From Methyloversatilis sp. (GTDB lineage Bacteria > Pseudomonadota > Gammaproteobacteria > Burkholderiales > Rhodocyclaceae): a stretch of 57,685 nt of DNA. Below the pieces are notes generated by a model, which had not been told where the DNA came from, searched no databases, and was given only the letters and a program-made list of their open reading frames with translations. The stretch lies in NCBI RefSeq assembly GCF_030696805.1, contig NZ_JAUYRO010000042.1, forward strand, positions 1-57,685. The letters run 5' to 3'. This document shows positions 26,915 to 36,414 of the stretch, piece after piece; position 1 is the first letter of the stretch; each line of letters opens with the position of its first letter. Made by a program: the position numbers and the translations under genes.

Positions 26915-28018
26915 TCACAGATAGTCTGCCATTTCGCGGCGATACCACGCGTGGAAGTGCTGCATGCCATCTTCCATCGGCGACTGGTAGGGCCCGGTTT
27001 CCGAGCGGCCCTGCTTCATCAGCGCACGCCTGCCGGCATCCATGCGTTCGCCGATCTCGTCGTCCTCGCGCGCGGTTTCCATGTAGGCCGCACGCTCGGC
27101 TTCGATGAATTCGCGCTCGAACAGCACGATCTCCTCCGGATAGTAGAACTCGACCATGTTGAGCGTGCTGTCCGGGCCCTGCGGGTACAGCGTGCTGACC
27201 ACCAGCACGTGCGGATACCACTCGACCATGATGTTCGGGTAGTAGGTAAGCCATATCGCGCCGTGCGGCGGGAGTTCGCCCTGGTAGTAGTCGAGCACCG
27301 CGCGGTGCCAGCGTTCATAGGTCGGCGTGCCGGGCCGCGCCAGCCGGTTATTCACGCCAACCCGCTGCACCGAGTAGTCGCGCGCGAACTGCCAGCTCAG
27401 ATCATCACAAGTGACGAACTTGCCCAGCCCGGGGTGGAAGGGCTCGACGTGATAGTCCTCAAGATAGACCTCGATGAAGGTTTTCCAGTTGTAGTTGCAC
27501 TGGTGCATCTCTACGTGATCGAGCCGGTAACCGGAAAAGTCGAAATCCGGTGCCACCTGCATGCCGGCCAGATCAGCCGCGATGTCGCGCTGGCCCGAAA
27601 ACAGCAGCCCCTTCCAGTTCTGCAGCGGCTGGCGCTTCAGGTTCAGGCAGGGCGTATTCGGGAAATGCGGTGCACCCAGCAGTTCGCCGCGCGTGTCGTA
27701 GGTCCAGCGATGGACCGGGCAGACGATGTTGGACGCGTTGCCGCGCCCCTTCATCATGAGCGCCTGGCGATGGCGGCAAACGTTGGACAGCAGTTCAATG
27801 CCGGACGCATTGCGTACCAGCATGAGCGCATCGGCTGCCCAGCCAAGGGTCTGATAATCGCCTGCGTCGGGCACCATCAGCTCATGCCCCACATAGCCCG
27901 GTCCGTTGTCGAACAGCACGCGTTTTTCGAGTTCGAACAGCGATGAATCGACGTACCAGGACACCGGAAACTGAGTGTGCGCCGGTTCCAGACGGGTAAT
28001 GGACTGCAGATCGGACAT
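26915..28018 (-). CDS. Rieske non-heme iron oxygenase, alpha subunit
   Basis: A 367-residue oxygenase. The Rieske [2Fe-2S] domain has C81 and H83 in SNVCRHRQALMM and C100 and H103 in IVCPVHRWTYD. The catalytic domain provides the mononuclear-iron histidines in EDYHVEPFHPGLG (H190 and H195), with an aspartate expected near the C-terminus. Members hydroxylate or demethylate aromatics and quaternary amines with electrons from a separate reductase. No reductase, ferredoxin or small subunit is adjacent, so it is an orphan alpha subunit of unknown substrate. The start MSDLQSITRL follows a G-rich stretch; an upstream ATG adds 36 unlikely residues. Confidence 0.9.
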   Translation of the reverse strand: MSDLQSITRLEPAHTQFPVSWYVDSSLFELEKRVLFDNGPGYVGHELMVPDAGDYQTLGWAADALMLVRNASGIELLSNVCRHRQALMMKGRGNASNIVCPVHRWTYDTRGELLGAPHFPNTPCLNLKRQPLQNWKGLLFSGQRDIAADLAGMQVAPDFDFSGYRLDHVEMHQCNYNWKTFIEVYLEDYHVEPFHPGLGKFVTCDDLSWQFARDYSVQRVGVNNRLARPGTPTYERWHRAVLDYYQGELPPHGAIWLTYYPNIMVEWYPHVLVVSTLYPQGPDSTLNMVEFYYPEEIVLFEREFIEAERAAYMETAREDDEIGERMDAGRRALMKQGRSETGPYQSPMEDGMQHFHAWYRREMADYL

Positions 28019-28153
28019 TCCCCAACCCCCGAAGTCAAAGTTGGAAAACCGCGCGCCGGCCTGCGCGGAACACACGGCACAAGAAATACTGTGCACGGAT
28101 GTGCAGGGACCGGGTGCGCGTGACAAAGCCGGTGAGTATAACCAGATGCAGGT

Positions 28154-28182
28154 TTGACCGCCCGGGGTGGATCAGCTATTTT
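28154..28182 (+). promoter_or_regulatory. Sigma-70 promoter of xseB-ispA-dxs
   Basis: TTGACC (28154-28159), a 17-base spacer and TATTTT (28177-28182) give a good match to the housekeeping consensus. Transcription would start near 28189, leaving about 24 bases before xseB. Confidence 0.7.
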
Positions 28183-28212
28183 TCGCGGTCCAGCCAGCTG
28201 CCCGTACCCAGC

Positions 28213-28467
28213 ATGACCCGAAAATCAGAAGCGGCGTCAGAGCCCGCCAGCTTCGAGACCGCCATCGAAGAACTTGAATCCATCGTGCGTGCGATGGAAG
28301 ACGGCAAGCTGCCGCTCGACAGCGCGCTGGAGCGCTACCAGCGGGGCGTCGATCTGGTGCGCCACTGCCAGTCTGCGCTGAACGCGGCCGAACAGACGGT
28401 GCAGATACTCGAAGACGGGTTGCTGCGCGACTTTCCGGCCGATGCCAGCGCGCGTGGCGATGACTGA
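28213..28467 (+). CDS. xseB: Exodeoxyribonuclease VII small subunit
   Basis: An 84-residue helical protein that binds XseA in the cytoplasmic exonuclease VII complex, which degrades single-stranded DNA. The family core is clear: SFETAIEELESIVRAMEDGK, then LPLDSALERYQRGVDLVRHC and the helix ALNAAEQTVQILED. The length is normal. The ATG at MTRKSEAAS has no strong Shine-Dalgarno sequence. It overlaps ispA by eight bases and heads the xseB-ispA-dxs unit, an order conserved in many gamma- and betaproteobacteria. xseA is not in the window. Confidence 0.94.
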   Translation: MTRKSEAASEPASFETAIEELESIVRAMEDGKLPLDSALERYQRGVDLVRHCQSALNAAEQTVQILEDGLLRDFPADASARGDD

Positions 28468-29356
28468 CGGCGGACCGGGTTTTCGCGACTGGGTGGGCGC
28501 GGTGCAGCAGCGCACCGAAAGCGCGCTCGACCGCTTCCTGCCGCCCGAAACCATCGCCCCGGCCCGATTGCACGAAGCCATGCGCTATGCCGCGCTGGGC
28601 GGCGGCAAGCGGGTGCGTCCGCTGCTCTGTCACGCAGCCGGCGCCCTGTCCGGCGCCGCGCCGGAAGCGCTCGACGCCGCCGCCTGTGCGCTTGAACTGA
28701 TCCACGTCTATTCCCTCGTGCATGACGACATGCCGTGCATGGACGACGATGTGCTTCGCCGCGGCAAGCCCACGGTGCATGTGCAGTACGACGATGCAAC
28801 GGCGCTGCTGGTCGGCGACAGCCTGCAGTCGCTCGCCTTTCTGCTGCTCTCCGAACACTGCGCGGTCGCCCCGGCCACGCGTGTCGCGCTCATCACTCAA
28901 CTCGCGGTCGCGTCGGGCTCGCGCGGCATGGCCGGCGGTCAGGCGATCGATCTGGCATCGGTCGGCCTGGAACTGGACGTCGAAGCGCTGGAATTCATGC
29001 ATATCCACAAAACCGGCGCGCTGATACGCTGTGCGGTGAAACTCGGTGCTGCCTGTGGCGAACTGGACGCCGCCGGCACGGCGAAGCTGGACCATTACGC
29101 AGCGCGCGTCGGGCTGCTGTTCCAGGTGGTGGATGACCTGCTCGACTGTGAGGCGAGCACGGCGGCGTTGGGCAAGACTGCGGGCAAGGACGCCGCGGCC
29201 AACAAGCCGACGTATGTCACCACACTGGGCATTGGCCGGGCGCGAGAACGCGCCCGCGAGCTTCACGACGAAGCGCTCGACAGCCTCACCGGTTTTGGCA
29301 ACAAGGCACAGCGCCTGCGCGAACTCGCCGACTTCGTGCTGACACGGCAGAACTGA
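28460..29356 (+). CDS. ispA: Farnesyl diphosphate synthase
   Basis: A 298-residue trans-prenyltransferase that condenses dimethylallyl and isopentenyl diphosphates to farnesyl diphosphate for ubiquinone, undecaprenol and hopanoid synthesis. The first aspartate-rich motif is [16 protein letters not shown], with its two-residue spacing typical of bacterial FPP synthases. The second is [18 protein letters not shown] near residue 50 and the QAIDLASVG region also fit. The start MTDGGPGF overlaps the end of xseB by eight bases; an ATG six codons earlier is possible. It is followed two bases later by dxs. It is cytoplasmic. Confidence 0.95.
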   Translation: MTDGGPGFRDWVGAVQQRTESALDRFLPPETIAPARLHEAMRYAALGGGKRVRPLLCHAAGALSGAAPEALDAAACALELIHVYSLVHDDMPCMDDDVLRRGKPTVHVQYDDATALLVGDSLQSLAFLLLSEHCAVAPATRVALITQLAVASGSRGMAGGQAIDLASVGLELDVEALEFMHIHKTGALIRCAVKLGAACGELDAAGTAKLDHYAARVGLLFQVVDDLLDCEASTAALGKTAGKDAAANKPTYVTTLGIGRARERARELHDEALDSLTGFGNKAQRLRELADFVLTRQN

Positions 29357-29358
29357 AC

Positions 29359-31248
29359 ATGGACAGATCCTTGCAAACGACAAGCGCCTACCCGCTGCTC
29401 GACACCATCAGATCTCCGGCTGACGTGCGGGCGCTCAATGCGCGCGACCTTGCGCCGCTGGCGGCCGAACTGCGCAGATTCCTGCTTGAATCGGTGTCGC
29501 GCACCGGCGGTCACCTGTCGTCCAACCTTGGAACGGTGGAACTGACGGTCGCGCTGCACCACATATACAACACGCCGCACGACCGTATCGTGTGGGATGT
29601 GGGCCATCAGACGTACGCACACAAGATACTGACCGGGCGCCGCGAACGCATGTCGACACTGCGCCAGTATCACGGCGTGAGCGGCTTTCCGCGCCGCTGC
29701 GAAAGCGAATACGACACCTTCGGCACCGCGCACTCTTCGACCTCGATCTCCGCGGCGCTCGGTATGGCGGTCGCAGCCCGAGCGCAGGGTGTGAAGCGCC
29801 ATAGCATTGCGGTGATCGGTGACGGCGCGATGACGGCCGGCATGGCCTTCGAAGCGCTGAACAACGCCGGCGTGGAAGACGCGGACATCCTCGTCATCCT
29901 GAACGACAACGACATGTCGATATCGCCGCCGGTCGGCGCGCTGAACAAATACCTGACGCGCCTGCTGTCCGGCCAGACCTACAACGCTGCGCGGCGCGCG
30001 GGTGCCAAAGTGCTGGAGCTGGCGCCTTCGTTGAAGGAGTTTGCCAAACGAGCGGAAGAACATGTGAAGGGCATGATCACGCCGGGTACGCTGTTCGAGG
30101 AATTCGGTTTCCACTACTACGGCCCGATCGACGGACATGATCTCGACGCCCTGATTCCGACGCTCGAAAACCTGCGCGAACTGCCGGGACCGAAGTTCCT
30201 GCACGTGATCACGAAGAAGGGCTACGGCTACAAACTGGCGGAAGCCGACCCCATCCTGTATCACGGCGTCGGCAAATTCGACCATCTCGCAGGTATCCAG
30301 ACGGCCAAGGGCGCCGGCAAGCTGACCTATACCCAGGTGTTCGGCGATTGGCTGTGCGACATGGCGGCGCTGAGCGACAAGCTGATGGCGATCACGCCGG
30401 CGATGCGCGAAGGCTCTGGCATGGTGCGCTTCGCCCAGGAGTACCCGACGCGCTACTTCGATGTCGGCATCGCAGAACAGCACGCGCTGACCTTCGCGGC
30501 AGGCATCGCATGCGAAGGCATGAAGCCGGTCGTCGCCATTTACTCGACATTCCTGCAGCGCGCTTACGACCAGCTGATCCACGACGTCTGCCTGCAGAAC
30601 CTCCCGGTCATGATGGCGCTCGACCGCGCCGGTCTGGTGGGTGCCGACGGTGCGACGCATCATGGTGCGTTCGACCTGTCCTACCTGATGTGCCTACCGA
30701 ACATCGTCGTGATGACACCGAGCGACGAAAACGAGTGCCGGCAGATGCTGTACACCGCTTACCTGCACGAAGGTCCCAGCGCCGTGCGCTATCCGCGTGG
30801 TAGCGGCCCCGGCGTTCCTTTGCAGAGCGACATGCGCACTATGCCGATCGGCAAGGGCGAGCTGCGCCGTTCCGGCAACGGTGAAGTCGCCCTGCTCGCA
30901 TTCGGCGCGATGCTCACACCGGCGCTGGCGGTGGCCGATGAGTTCGATGCCAGCGTGGCGAACATGCGCTTTGCCAAGCCGCTCGACACTGCGCTCGTAC
31001 TCGGACTGGCACAGCGCCACGCAGTGCTGGTGACGCTGGAAGAGAACGCGCTGATCGGCGGCGCCGGCAGCGAGGTCGAGCGGTTGGTCAACGACGCTCG
31101 TCTCGCCTGTCGCGTGGTGCGGATCGGCCTGCCGGACCGCTTCGTCGATCACGGCGATCCGGCGCAGCTGATGGCGGAAGTCGGGCTGGATGAGGCAGGC
31201 GTGCGGGCTCAGGTTCGGGCTGCGCTGCTGCCGCTGGATGCCGGCTGA
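29359..31248 (+). CDS. dxs: 1-deoxy-D-xylulose-5-phosphate synthase
   Basis: A 629-residue thiamine diphosphate enzyme that makes DXP from pyruvate and glyceraldehyde 3-phosphate, the first step of the MEP isoprenoid pathway. Signatures include the N-terminal [20 protein letters not shown], the TPP motif [18 protein letters not shown] through [12 protein letters not shown], the catalytic glutamate region [17 protein letters not shown], and [12 protein letters not shown]. The length is normal. It starts two bases after ispA stops, so it is translationally coupled, and it ends in a strong bidirectional terminator. Confidence 0.97.
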   Translation: MDRSLQTTSAYPLLDTIRSPADVRALNARDLAPLAAELRRFLLESVSRTGGHLSSNLGTVELTVALHHIYNTPHDRIVWDVGHQTYAHKILTGRRERMSTLRQYHGVSGFPRRCESEYDTFGTAHSSTSISAALGMAVAARAQGVKRHSIAVIGDGAMTAGMAFEALNNAGVEDADILVILNDNDMSISPPVGALNKYLTRLLSGQTYNAARRAGAKVLELAPSLKEFAKRAEEHVKGMITPGTLFEEFGFHYYGPIDGHDLDALIPTLENLRELPGPKFLHVITKKGYGYKLAEADPILYHGVGKFDHLAGIQTAKGAGKLTYTQVFGDWLCDMAALSDKLMAITPAMREGSGMVRFAQEYPTRYFDVGIAEQHALTFAAGIACEGMKPVVAIYSTFLQRAYDQLIHDVCLQNLPVMMALDRAGLVGADGATHHGAFDLSYLMCLPNIVVMTPSDENECRQMLYTAYLHEGPSAVRYPRGSGPGVPLQSDMRTMPIGKGELRRSGNGEVALLAFGAMLTPALAVADEFDASVANMRFAKPLDTALVLGLAQRHAVLVTLEENALIGGAGSEVERLVNDARLACRVVRIGLPDRFVDHGDPAQLMAEVGLDEAGVRAQVRAALLPLDAG

Positions 31249-31268
31249 CATCACCCGCAATAACAGAC

Positions 31269-31300
31269 GTGAAAAAGGGACCTTGCGGTCCCTTTTTCAC
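31269..31300. terminator. Bidirectional terminator between dxs and rplS
   Basis: GTGAAAAAGGGACC and GGTCCCTTTTTCAC form a perfect 14-bp stem with loop TTGC and A/T runs on both sides. It can stop dxs transcription and the convergent rpsP operon. Confidence 0.93.
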
Positions 31301-31341
31301 TACCGCGGCGCGGAACGCCGAAGCGCCCCGCCTGACGGATG

Positions 31342-31725
31342 TCAGTCTTGCTTGGCAGCCGGTGCGGCGCGGCGGACCAGCTTTTCCTTGATGCGCGCCG
31401 ACTTGCCCGAACGTTCGCGCAGGTAGTACAGCTTGGCGCGACGCACGTCGCCGCGACGCTTCACCTCGACCGATGCGATCAGCGGTGAATAGGTCTGGAA
31501 GGTCCGCTCGACGCCTTCGCCACTGGAAATCTTGCGCACGATGAAATTTGAATTCAGGCCGCGATTGCGCTTTGAGATCACGACGCCTTCGTAAGCCTGG
31601 ACGCGCTTGCGCTCGCCTTCGACCACATTCACATTCACGATCACCGTGTCGCCCGGTGCGAAGTCGGGAATGTTCTTGCCCAGACGGGCGATTTCTTCCT
31701 GCTCGAGTTGCTCAATCAAATTCAT
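31342..31725 (-). CDS. rplS: 50S ribosomal protein L19
   Basis: A 127-residue protein of the large subunit at the 30S-50S interface. It matches L19 throughout: [56 protein letters not shown] and the basic tail [23 protein letters not shown] lies eight bases before the ATG. It is the last gene of rpsP-rimM-trmD-rplS, 124 bp after trmD, and ends before the shared terminator. Confidence 0.98.
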   Translation of the reverse strand: MNLIEQLEQEEIARLGKNIPDFAPGDTVIVNVNVVEGERKRVQAYEGVVISKRNRGLNSNFIVRKISSGEGVERTFQTYSPLIASVEVKRRGDVRRAKLYYLRERSGKSARIKEKLVRRAAPAAKQD

Positions 31726-31849
31726 TGCAAAAACTCCTGGTCAGTGGCATTGCCTTGCCGCAGAGCACCTGTTCCGTGATGCGCGCATTTATTGAAGTGA
31801 TCCAAACCGCGACCACCCTATCTACTTCAACAGCATTTACTTCATGCTT

Positions 31850-32569
31850 CTACAGCAGGTCCGGACGACGCTTGCGCGTCAGCGCCAGAGCCTGTTCGGC
31901 CCGCCAGCGCCGGATGCGGGCATGATCACCCGACAGCAGCACGTCCGGCACCGTTTCACCTTCCCACGTCTCCGGCCGCGTGTAGTGCGGACAGTCGAGC
32001 AGGCCAGCGACGAATGAATCCTCGATCGCAGAATTCGCATCATTCAATGCGCCCGGCAGCTGGCGGATGATGGCATCCATCAGCACCATCGCCGGCAATT
32101 CACCGCCGGACAACACGAAATCACCCAGCGATACTTCCAGGTCGACATGGCGGTCGATCAAGCGCTGATCCACCCCTTCATACCGGCCACACAACAAGAC
32201 CAGTGCCTGCGCGCCCGCCAGCTCCATCACCCGGCGATGCGTCAGGCGCTCGCCAGCCGGTGAAAAATGCACCACTTTCACCGCTCCTGCGTGACGTGCC
32301 CGGCACGACGCAATCGACTGCGCAAGCGGTTCCGCCATCATCACCATGCCGGGACCACCGCCATACGGCCGGTCATCCACGGTACGGTGGGCGTCGGTCG
32401 CGAAATCACGTGGGTTGACGTAATTCGCCCGCCACAACTTCCGTTCCATCGCGCGTCGGGTGATGCCGCTGCGTTCGATAGCCGCAAACATTTCCGGAAA
32501 CAGCGTGATCACCTCGAAGGCGACAACCGCCGCTCCGGTGACTTCAACAGAGCCATCAGGCCCTACCAT
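31850..32569 (-). CDS. trmD: tRNA (guanine37-N1)-methyltransferase
   Basis: A 239-residue SPOUT methyltransferase that methylates G37 of tRNAs with S-adenosylmethionine to prevent +1 frameshifting. Visible are [20 protein letters not shown], the conserved [18 protein letters not shown], and the knotted SAM-binding region [19 protein letters not shown] followed by [20 protein letters not shown]. The chosen ATG ([10 protein letters not shown]) overlaps the rimM stop by seven bases and adds about 17 residues before the usual [10 protein letters not shown] start, which is a little longer than most homologues. No better start lies between. Confidence 0.95.
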   Translation of the reverse strand: MVGPDGSVEVTGAAVVAFEVITLFPEMFAAIERSGITRRAMERKLWRANYVNPRDFATDAHRTVDDRPYGGGPGMVMMAEPLAQSIASCRARHAGAVKVVHFSPAGERLTHRRVMELAGAQALVLLCGRYEGVDQRLIDRHVDLEVSLGDFVLSGGELPAMVLMDAIIRQLPGALNDANSAIEDSFVAGLLDCPHYTRPETWEGETVPDVLLSGDHARIRRWRAEQALALTRKRRPDLL

Positions 32570-33084
32570 TGCGCATCCCATTCGACACAAACCACGCCCG
32601 CTTCGCGATCGACATCGGTCACGACGGCCGACACGAAAGGAATCAGACGCTCTACCGGCTTGTCGTCGGACTGGGCATCGACTACAACCAGCACGTCGTC
32701 GGCACCGGTTTCCAGCAATCGATCGATGTGACCGAGCATCACGCCCGCACTGTTTACGACCGACAGACCGATCAGGTCGCCCCAGTAATATTCATCCTCT
32801 CCGGTGTCCGGAAGTTCATGGCGCGGTACGGCGACATACAGGCCGACCAGCCTTTCCGAACCGTTGCGATCGTCGCAGCCTTCGAACTTAACGACCGGAC
32901 CGGTGTTCTGCAGCTTCAACTCGGCCAGCTTCAACGTGCTCCACTGCGCCGCAGGCGCATCGGCATCGGCGTGAACACGCCAGTCACGAATCACTTTCCA
33001 GGACTGGGGGTCGTCACCGAACGGGTGCAACCTCAACCAGCCCTGCACGCCAAACGGCGCCGACAGCCGCCCGAGGACGACCAT
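32563..33084 (-). CDS. rimM: Ribosome maturation factor RimM
   Basis: A 173-residue assembly factor that binds S19 and the 16S head. The N-terminal [20 protein letters not shown] and the PRC-barrel part [20 protein letters not shown] with [16 protein letters not shown] match the family. I chose the ATG giving [11 protein letters not shown], 21 bases after rpsP; a TTG four codons earlier is the alternative. It overlaps trmD, so translation of the two is coupled. A stretch rich in Asp/Ala ([12 protein letters not shown]) is a local peculiarity. Confidence 0.95.
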   Translation of the reverse strand: MVVLGRLSAPFGVQGWLRLHPFGDDPQSWKVIRDWRVHADADAPAAQWSTLKLAELKLQNTGPVVKFEGCDDRNGSERLVGLYVAVPRHELPDTGEDEYYWGDLIGLSVVNSAGVMLGHIDRLLETGADDVLVVVDAQSDDKPVERLIPFVSAVVTDVDREAGVVCVEWDAQW

Positions 33085-33104
33085 GGTGCTCGTCAAGCCG
33101 GAAA

Positions 33105-33341
33105 TCAGGCGACCTTCTTGACCAGACGGGCGACCGTCGGGCTCAGTTGCGCACCGACGCCAGTCCAGTAGGCCAGTCGTTCAGCGTTGACCGACAGGCC
33201 AGTGCCTTCCGGAGCGATCGGGTTGTAATAACCGACGCGCTCAATGAAACGGCCATCGCGACGATTGCGGGAATCGGTCGCAACGATATTGAAAAACGGG
33301 CGCTTCTTGGCACCCCCACGCGCGAGACGGATAACGACCAT
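33105..33341 (-). CDS. rpsP: 30S ribosomal protein S16
   Basis: A 78-residue small-subunit protein with the standard start [20 protein letters not shown] and the pattern [14 protein letters not shown] near residue 30. GGAAG precedes the start; longer in-frame extensions run into the promoter. It is the first gene of the rpsP-rimM-trmD-rplS operon and is driven by the promoter at 33373-33401. The length is slightly short but normal for the class. Confidence 0.98.
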   Translation of the reverse strand: MVVIRLARGGAKKRPFFNIVATDSRNRRDGRFIERVGYYNPIAPEGTGLSVNAERLAYWTGVGAQLSPTVARLVKKVA

Positions 33342-33372
33342 TACACTTCCTTCGAAACGAGGAAAACCCGCG

Positions 33373-33401
33373 ATATTAGCGAAGAACCCACTGCGCAGCA
33401 A
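33373..33401 (-). promoter_or_regulatory. Sigma-70 promoter of the rpsP operon
   Basis: On the minus strand TTGCTG, a 17-base spacer and TAATAT give a strong housekeeping match. The start would be near 33366, with a leader of about 25 bases. Confidence 0.8.
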
Positions 33402-33429
33402 GACATTCACCACGTAACCTCAATCGTCA

Positions 33430-35355
33430 TCAGGCGACCGGGTTCTGTGACTGCGCGAGAACCTGCTGGATCAACGCGCGCAACCGCGCCGGGCGCACTG
33501 GCTTGTGCAACACCGGGTAGCCACGCGCGGTCGCCATGCGCCTCACTTGCGGATCGGTGTCGCCGGTTACCAGTGCGGCGGCGATGTCACCCTTCTGCTC
33601 GGCGAGCAGCGTGTCGAGCACATCGATACCGGTCGCGACGGCTGCGAGCCGAAAATCGCACAGGACAAGTGCCGGCGCCTTGTCGCGCTGCCGGATGGCG
33701 TCGCGCGCTTCGGACAGCGTTCCGGCACACAGCACCTCGCAGCCCCAGGAGGCAAGCAGGCCGGCGATGCTGGTGCGCGATCCCGGATCGTCATCAATCA
33801 CGACAACGAACAGCGAAAGTCGGTCGGGCATCACTTCCGGCACATCTTCGGGCGTCGGCCGGTTGCCACTTTCAACACGAGGGACTTCGATCGCGAACAC
33901 CGACCCCAAACCGGTCCGCGAGCGAACGGTCACCTCGTGGCCAAGCAGTCCGACCAGCCGCCGCACGATGGCCAGCCCGAGCCCAAGACCCTGGCCGCGC
34001 GCGCGCGCGGGATTTTGCAGCTGGTAGAACTCCTCGAAAATCATTTCGAGCGCCTCGTCCGGGATACCCGGACCCGAGTCGCGCACCTCGATGCGCAGGT
34101 GATCGCCATGCGCTCGTACGGCAATCAACACGCCGCCCCGCTGCGTGTAGCGCACCGCATTGGACACCAGATTGATCATGATGCGTTCAAGCAGCAGCGG
34201 ATCGGTCTCCGCCCATGCATCGGTCGCGCGCAGCTTCAGGCGCAGCCCTCGCTGCAATGCATCGGCCGCGAAGTCATCGACGATGCGGGACAACAGCGGC
34301 TGCAGTGCGAACTCGGAGCGACGCGCCGTCACGCCACCGGCGTCCAGCTTCGACATGTCGAGCAGCGCATCGAGAAGGTCTTCCATCGCGCCGACCGATT
34401 CCTCGATCTGCCTTATCAGGGAGCGATGTTCCGAACCGCGCAAGCGCTCGGCCAGTTCGGCAACGAACAGTCCGAGTGCATGCATCGGCTGGCGAAGGTC
34501 ATGGCTGGCGGCTGCAAGGAAACGCGACTTCGCATGATTGGCGCGTTCGGCATCGTCGGTGCGGCTGCGCAGCTGGCGAGTCGCGTCGGCGATGCGTGCT
34601 TCAAGCTCGTCGCGCGCACGCGTCAGCCGTTCGGCCATGTTGTTCACGCCTTCGCCCAGTATGCGCAGCGACCCGCCTCCCGCCACCGGCACACGCTCGT
34701 CGAGATGACCGTCGCCGATGCGCCGGACGACGCGCGATACTTCCCGCACCGGTCGGGTCACCGTATGGCTGATGCGGATCGCAAAAGCGCTGGCCGCCAG
34801 CAGCACGCAGGCAATGACGATCGCGCTGGTCACGGCAAAATCGGTCTTCAGCGCATCGACCCGCTTGCGCGACACCTCGACCAGTACCCATCCGGTGGGG
34901 CGATTGTCGACGGAGTCTTCAGTCAGCCCGTCAAACATGTCCTGGTCGCCGATCACCGCACTGCGCACGATGGGCTCGATGAACAGCGTCGAAGATTCAA
35001 GCTCAACCAGTGCCAGCCCGGCCGGCCGGGCACCGGGCACATAGGCTTCGCGACTGAGCAAACCGCCTGACACCACGAGGTCTCCGTCGCGATTCGACAC
35101 CATGATGCCGGTGACGTCACGTTCCCGCCGGGCGGCTTCGATCAGCGCCACCAGTGCATCGGTATTGCCGGAAAACACGCCGTAGTCGGCGGATGCCGCA
35201 ACCTGACGCGCTGTGGCGTGACCGCGTTCGACCAGCGCGCTTTCGAGCGCGGCCAGGCGATCCAGCACGAGCCACGCGCCGCCGACAAGACCCGACACCA
35301 GCAGGGGTGCAAGCGCCACCAGCAGAACGCGGGATCGGATTCCCCAGTGCTTCAT
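33430..35355 (-). CDS. Hybrid sensor histidine kinase
   Basis: A 641-residue inner-membrane kinase. Membrane segments at about 8-31 and 174-195 flank a periplasmic sensor of about 140 residues. A HAMP domain (TRPVREVSRVVRRIGDG) follows, then the HisKA domain with H285 in AAASHDLRQPMHALGLF, the ATPase domain (NLVSNAVRYT, DSGPGIPDEAL, GQGLGLGLAIVRRL) and a C-terminal receiver with DDD near 521 and phospho-acceptor D567 in LCDFRLA. Its start overlaps the stop of the upstream binding-protein gene as ATGA. The periplasmic domain probably receives input from that protein. No separate response regulator is adjacent. Confidence 0.93.
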   Translation of the reverse strand: MKHWGIRSRVLLVALAPLLVSGLVGGAWLVLDRLAALESALVERGHATARQVAASADYGVFSGNTDALVALIEAARRERDVTGIMVSNRDGDLVVSGGLLSREAYVPGARPAGLALVELESSTLFIEPIVRSAVIGDQDMFDGLTEDSVDNRPTGWVLVEVSRKRVDALKTDFAVTSAIVIACVLLAASAFAIRISHTVTRPVREVSRVVRRIGDGHLDERVPVAGGGSLRILGEGVNNMAERLTRARDELEARIADATRQLRSRTDDAERANHAKSRFLAAASHDLRQPMHALGLFVAELAERLRGSEHRSLIRQIEESVGAMEDLLDALLDMSKLDAGGVTARRSEFALQPLLSRIVDDFAADALQRGLRLKLRATDAWAETDPLLLERIMINLVSNAVRYTQRGGVLIAVRAHGDHLRIEVRDSGPGIPDEALEMIFEEFYQLQNPARARGQGLGLGLAIVRRLVGLLGHEVTVRSRTGLGSVFAIEVPRVESGNRPTPEDVPEVMPDRLSLFVVVIDDDPGSRTSIAGLLASWGCEVLCAGTLSEARDAIRQRDKAPALVLCDFRLAAVATGIDVLDTLLAEQKGDIAAALVTGDTDPQVRRMATARGYPVLHKPVRPARLRALIQQVLAQSQNPVA

Positions 35356-36272
35356 GGCGATTTCTCCTGCTGCACCAGTTGGTCGCGCAGGGCTTCGGCA
35401 TCGGCGATCCGCAGGCCGAGCGAGCGTGCAACATGGGTATTCACCGACACCGTGAAGTGACGGGGAAAGCGCGCTTGCGGCCAGCTGCGCTCAAGTGTCC
35501 AGCCGATCATCGCGTCGGTGGCCTGGCGCGCCATCTGTTCGGGCGTCGAGTAAACAGACATGACCGCGCCGGCACGTACGTAGGCAGCGGAAAACCCGAC
35601 CACCGGTATGCGCGCACGGAAGGAAGTCAGCAGCAGATTGCGCACGGTGCCGGCGTTGTGCACACGCGGATCCGGTAGTGCGAGAAACAATTGGGACTGC
35701 TCAAGAACCTGCGTGAGCGATGAGAAAAGAGACGCCTCGCCGGTAAAGGACGCAGACACCAACTGGAGCGGCGTGCCGGTCATCGCCTCGCGCAGCGGCT
35801 GCAGACGTTGTGGTGTATCGGCATCAGCCACCACGCCGATGCGCCGTACGTCGGGCAGTGCCAGACGGATCAGCGCCACCTGACGCGAAAATGGCTGATC
35901 GATATGGATGGCCGACCACCTGCGCGCATCGGCGGCAACCAGGCCCTCGTAGGCCGTCTTCGGCACCAGCGTGGACAGCACCGGCACCTTGACCTCGCTC
36001 TGCACAAGCGTGCGCAGCGCGCTCGCACCGACCGCGACCACCAGATCATGCGACTCGAGCGCTTCGGGCGAGAAATCTGCCCGCGACAGCACGGCGATCG
36101 AATAGCCTCCGCGTGCGCCGCGCTCAGCCTTCAATGCATCAGCAAACTCCGCGTAGGCGCCACCCGATTCACTGAGCAGGACCAGCACGGACGCCGCCAG
36201 CGCGGCTGGCGCACCAAGCAGGAGAAAGGCGCACAGCACCGCGCCAGCCGCCCGGGAGAACCGGGAGCGCAC
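35352..36272 (-). CDS. Periplasmic ABC-type substrate-binding protein coupled to the kinase
   Basis: A protein of about 306 residues resembling the ABC_sub_bind (PF04392) type. The signal peptide RFSRAAGAVLCAFLLLGAP ends at ALA, and the mature part begins ASVLVLLSESGGAYAEFADA. Two alpha/beta lobes follow, with LVVAVGASALRTLVQ, VPVLSTLVPKTAYEG, the interlobe DVRRIGVVADADTPQRLQPL, and SFRARIPVVGFSAAYVRAGA. The start is uncertain; the GTG at MRSRFSRAAG gives the cleanest signal peptide, while a GTG 12 codons upstream is possible. No permease or ATPase gene is present. The ATGA overlap with the kinase argues for a sensory rather than a transport role. Confidence 0.8.
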   Translation of the reverse strand: MRSRFSRAAGAVLCAFLLLGAPAALAASVLVLLSESGGAYAEFADALKAERGARGGYSIAVLSRADFSPEALESHDLVVAVGASALRTLVQSEVKVPVLSTLVPKTAYEGLVAADARRWSAIHIDQPFSRQVALIRLALPDVRRIGVVADADTPQRLQPLREAMTGTPLQLVSASFTGEASLFSSLTQVLEQSQLFLALPDPRVHNAGTVRNLLLTSFRARIPVVGFSAAYVRAGAVMSVYSTPEQMARQATDAMIGWTLERSWPQARFPRHFTVSVNTHVARSLGLRIADAEALRDQLVQQEKSP

Positions 36273-36414
36273 GGACCACCGGGCGGGTGTAGGTGCCGAC
36301 GCAAGCACGTGAACGCGGTACTGCCCCGTCGCTGACTGAAGACACGCTGAGTATGCTGCAAGGCTCACGCGCAAATCATCATCCGAAGGGCTGATAACGT
36401 GCGCCGGCTCCCTT

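Noticed and set aside
28172-30663. Two long minus-strand frames opposite xseB-ispA-dxs
   Set aside because: Antisense shadows of three clear genes.
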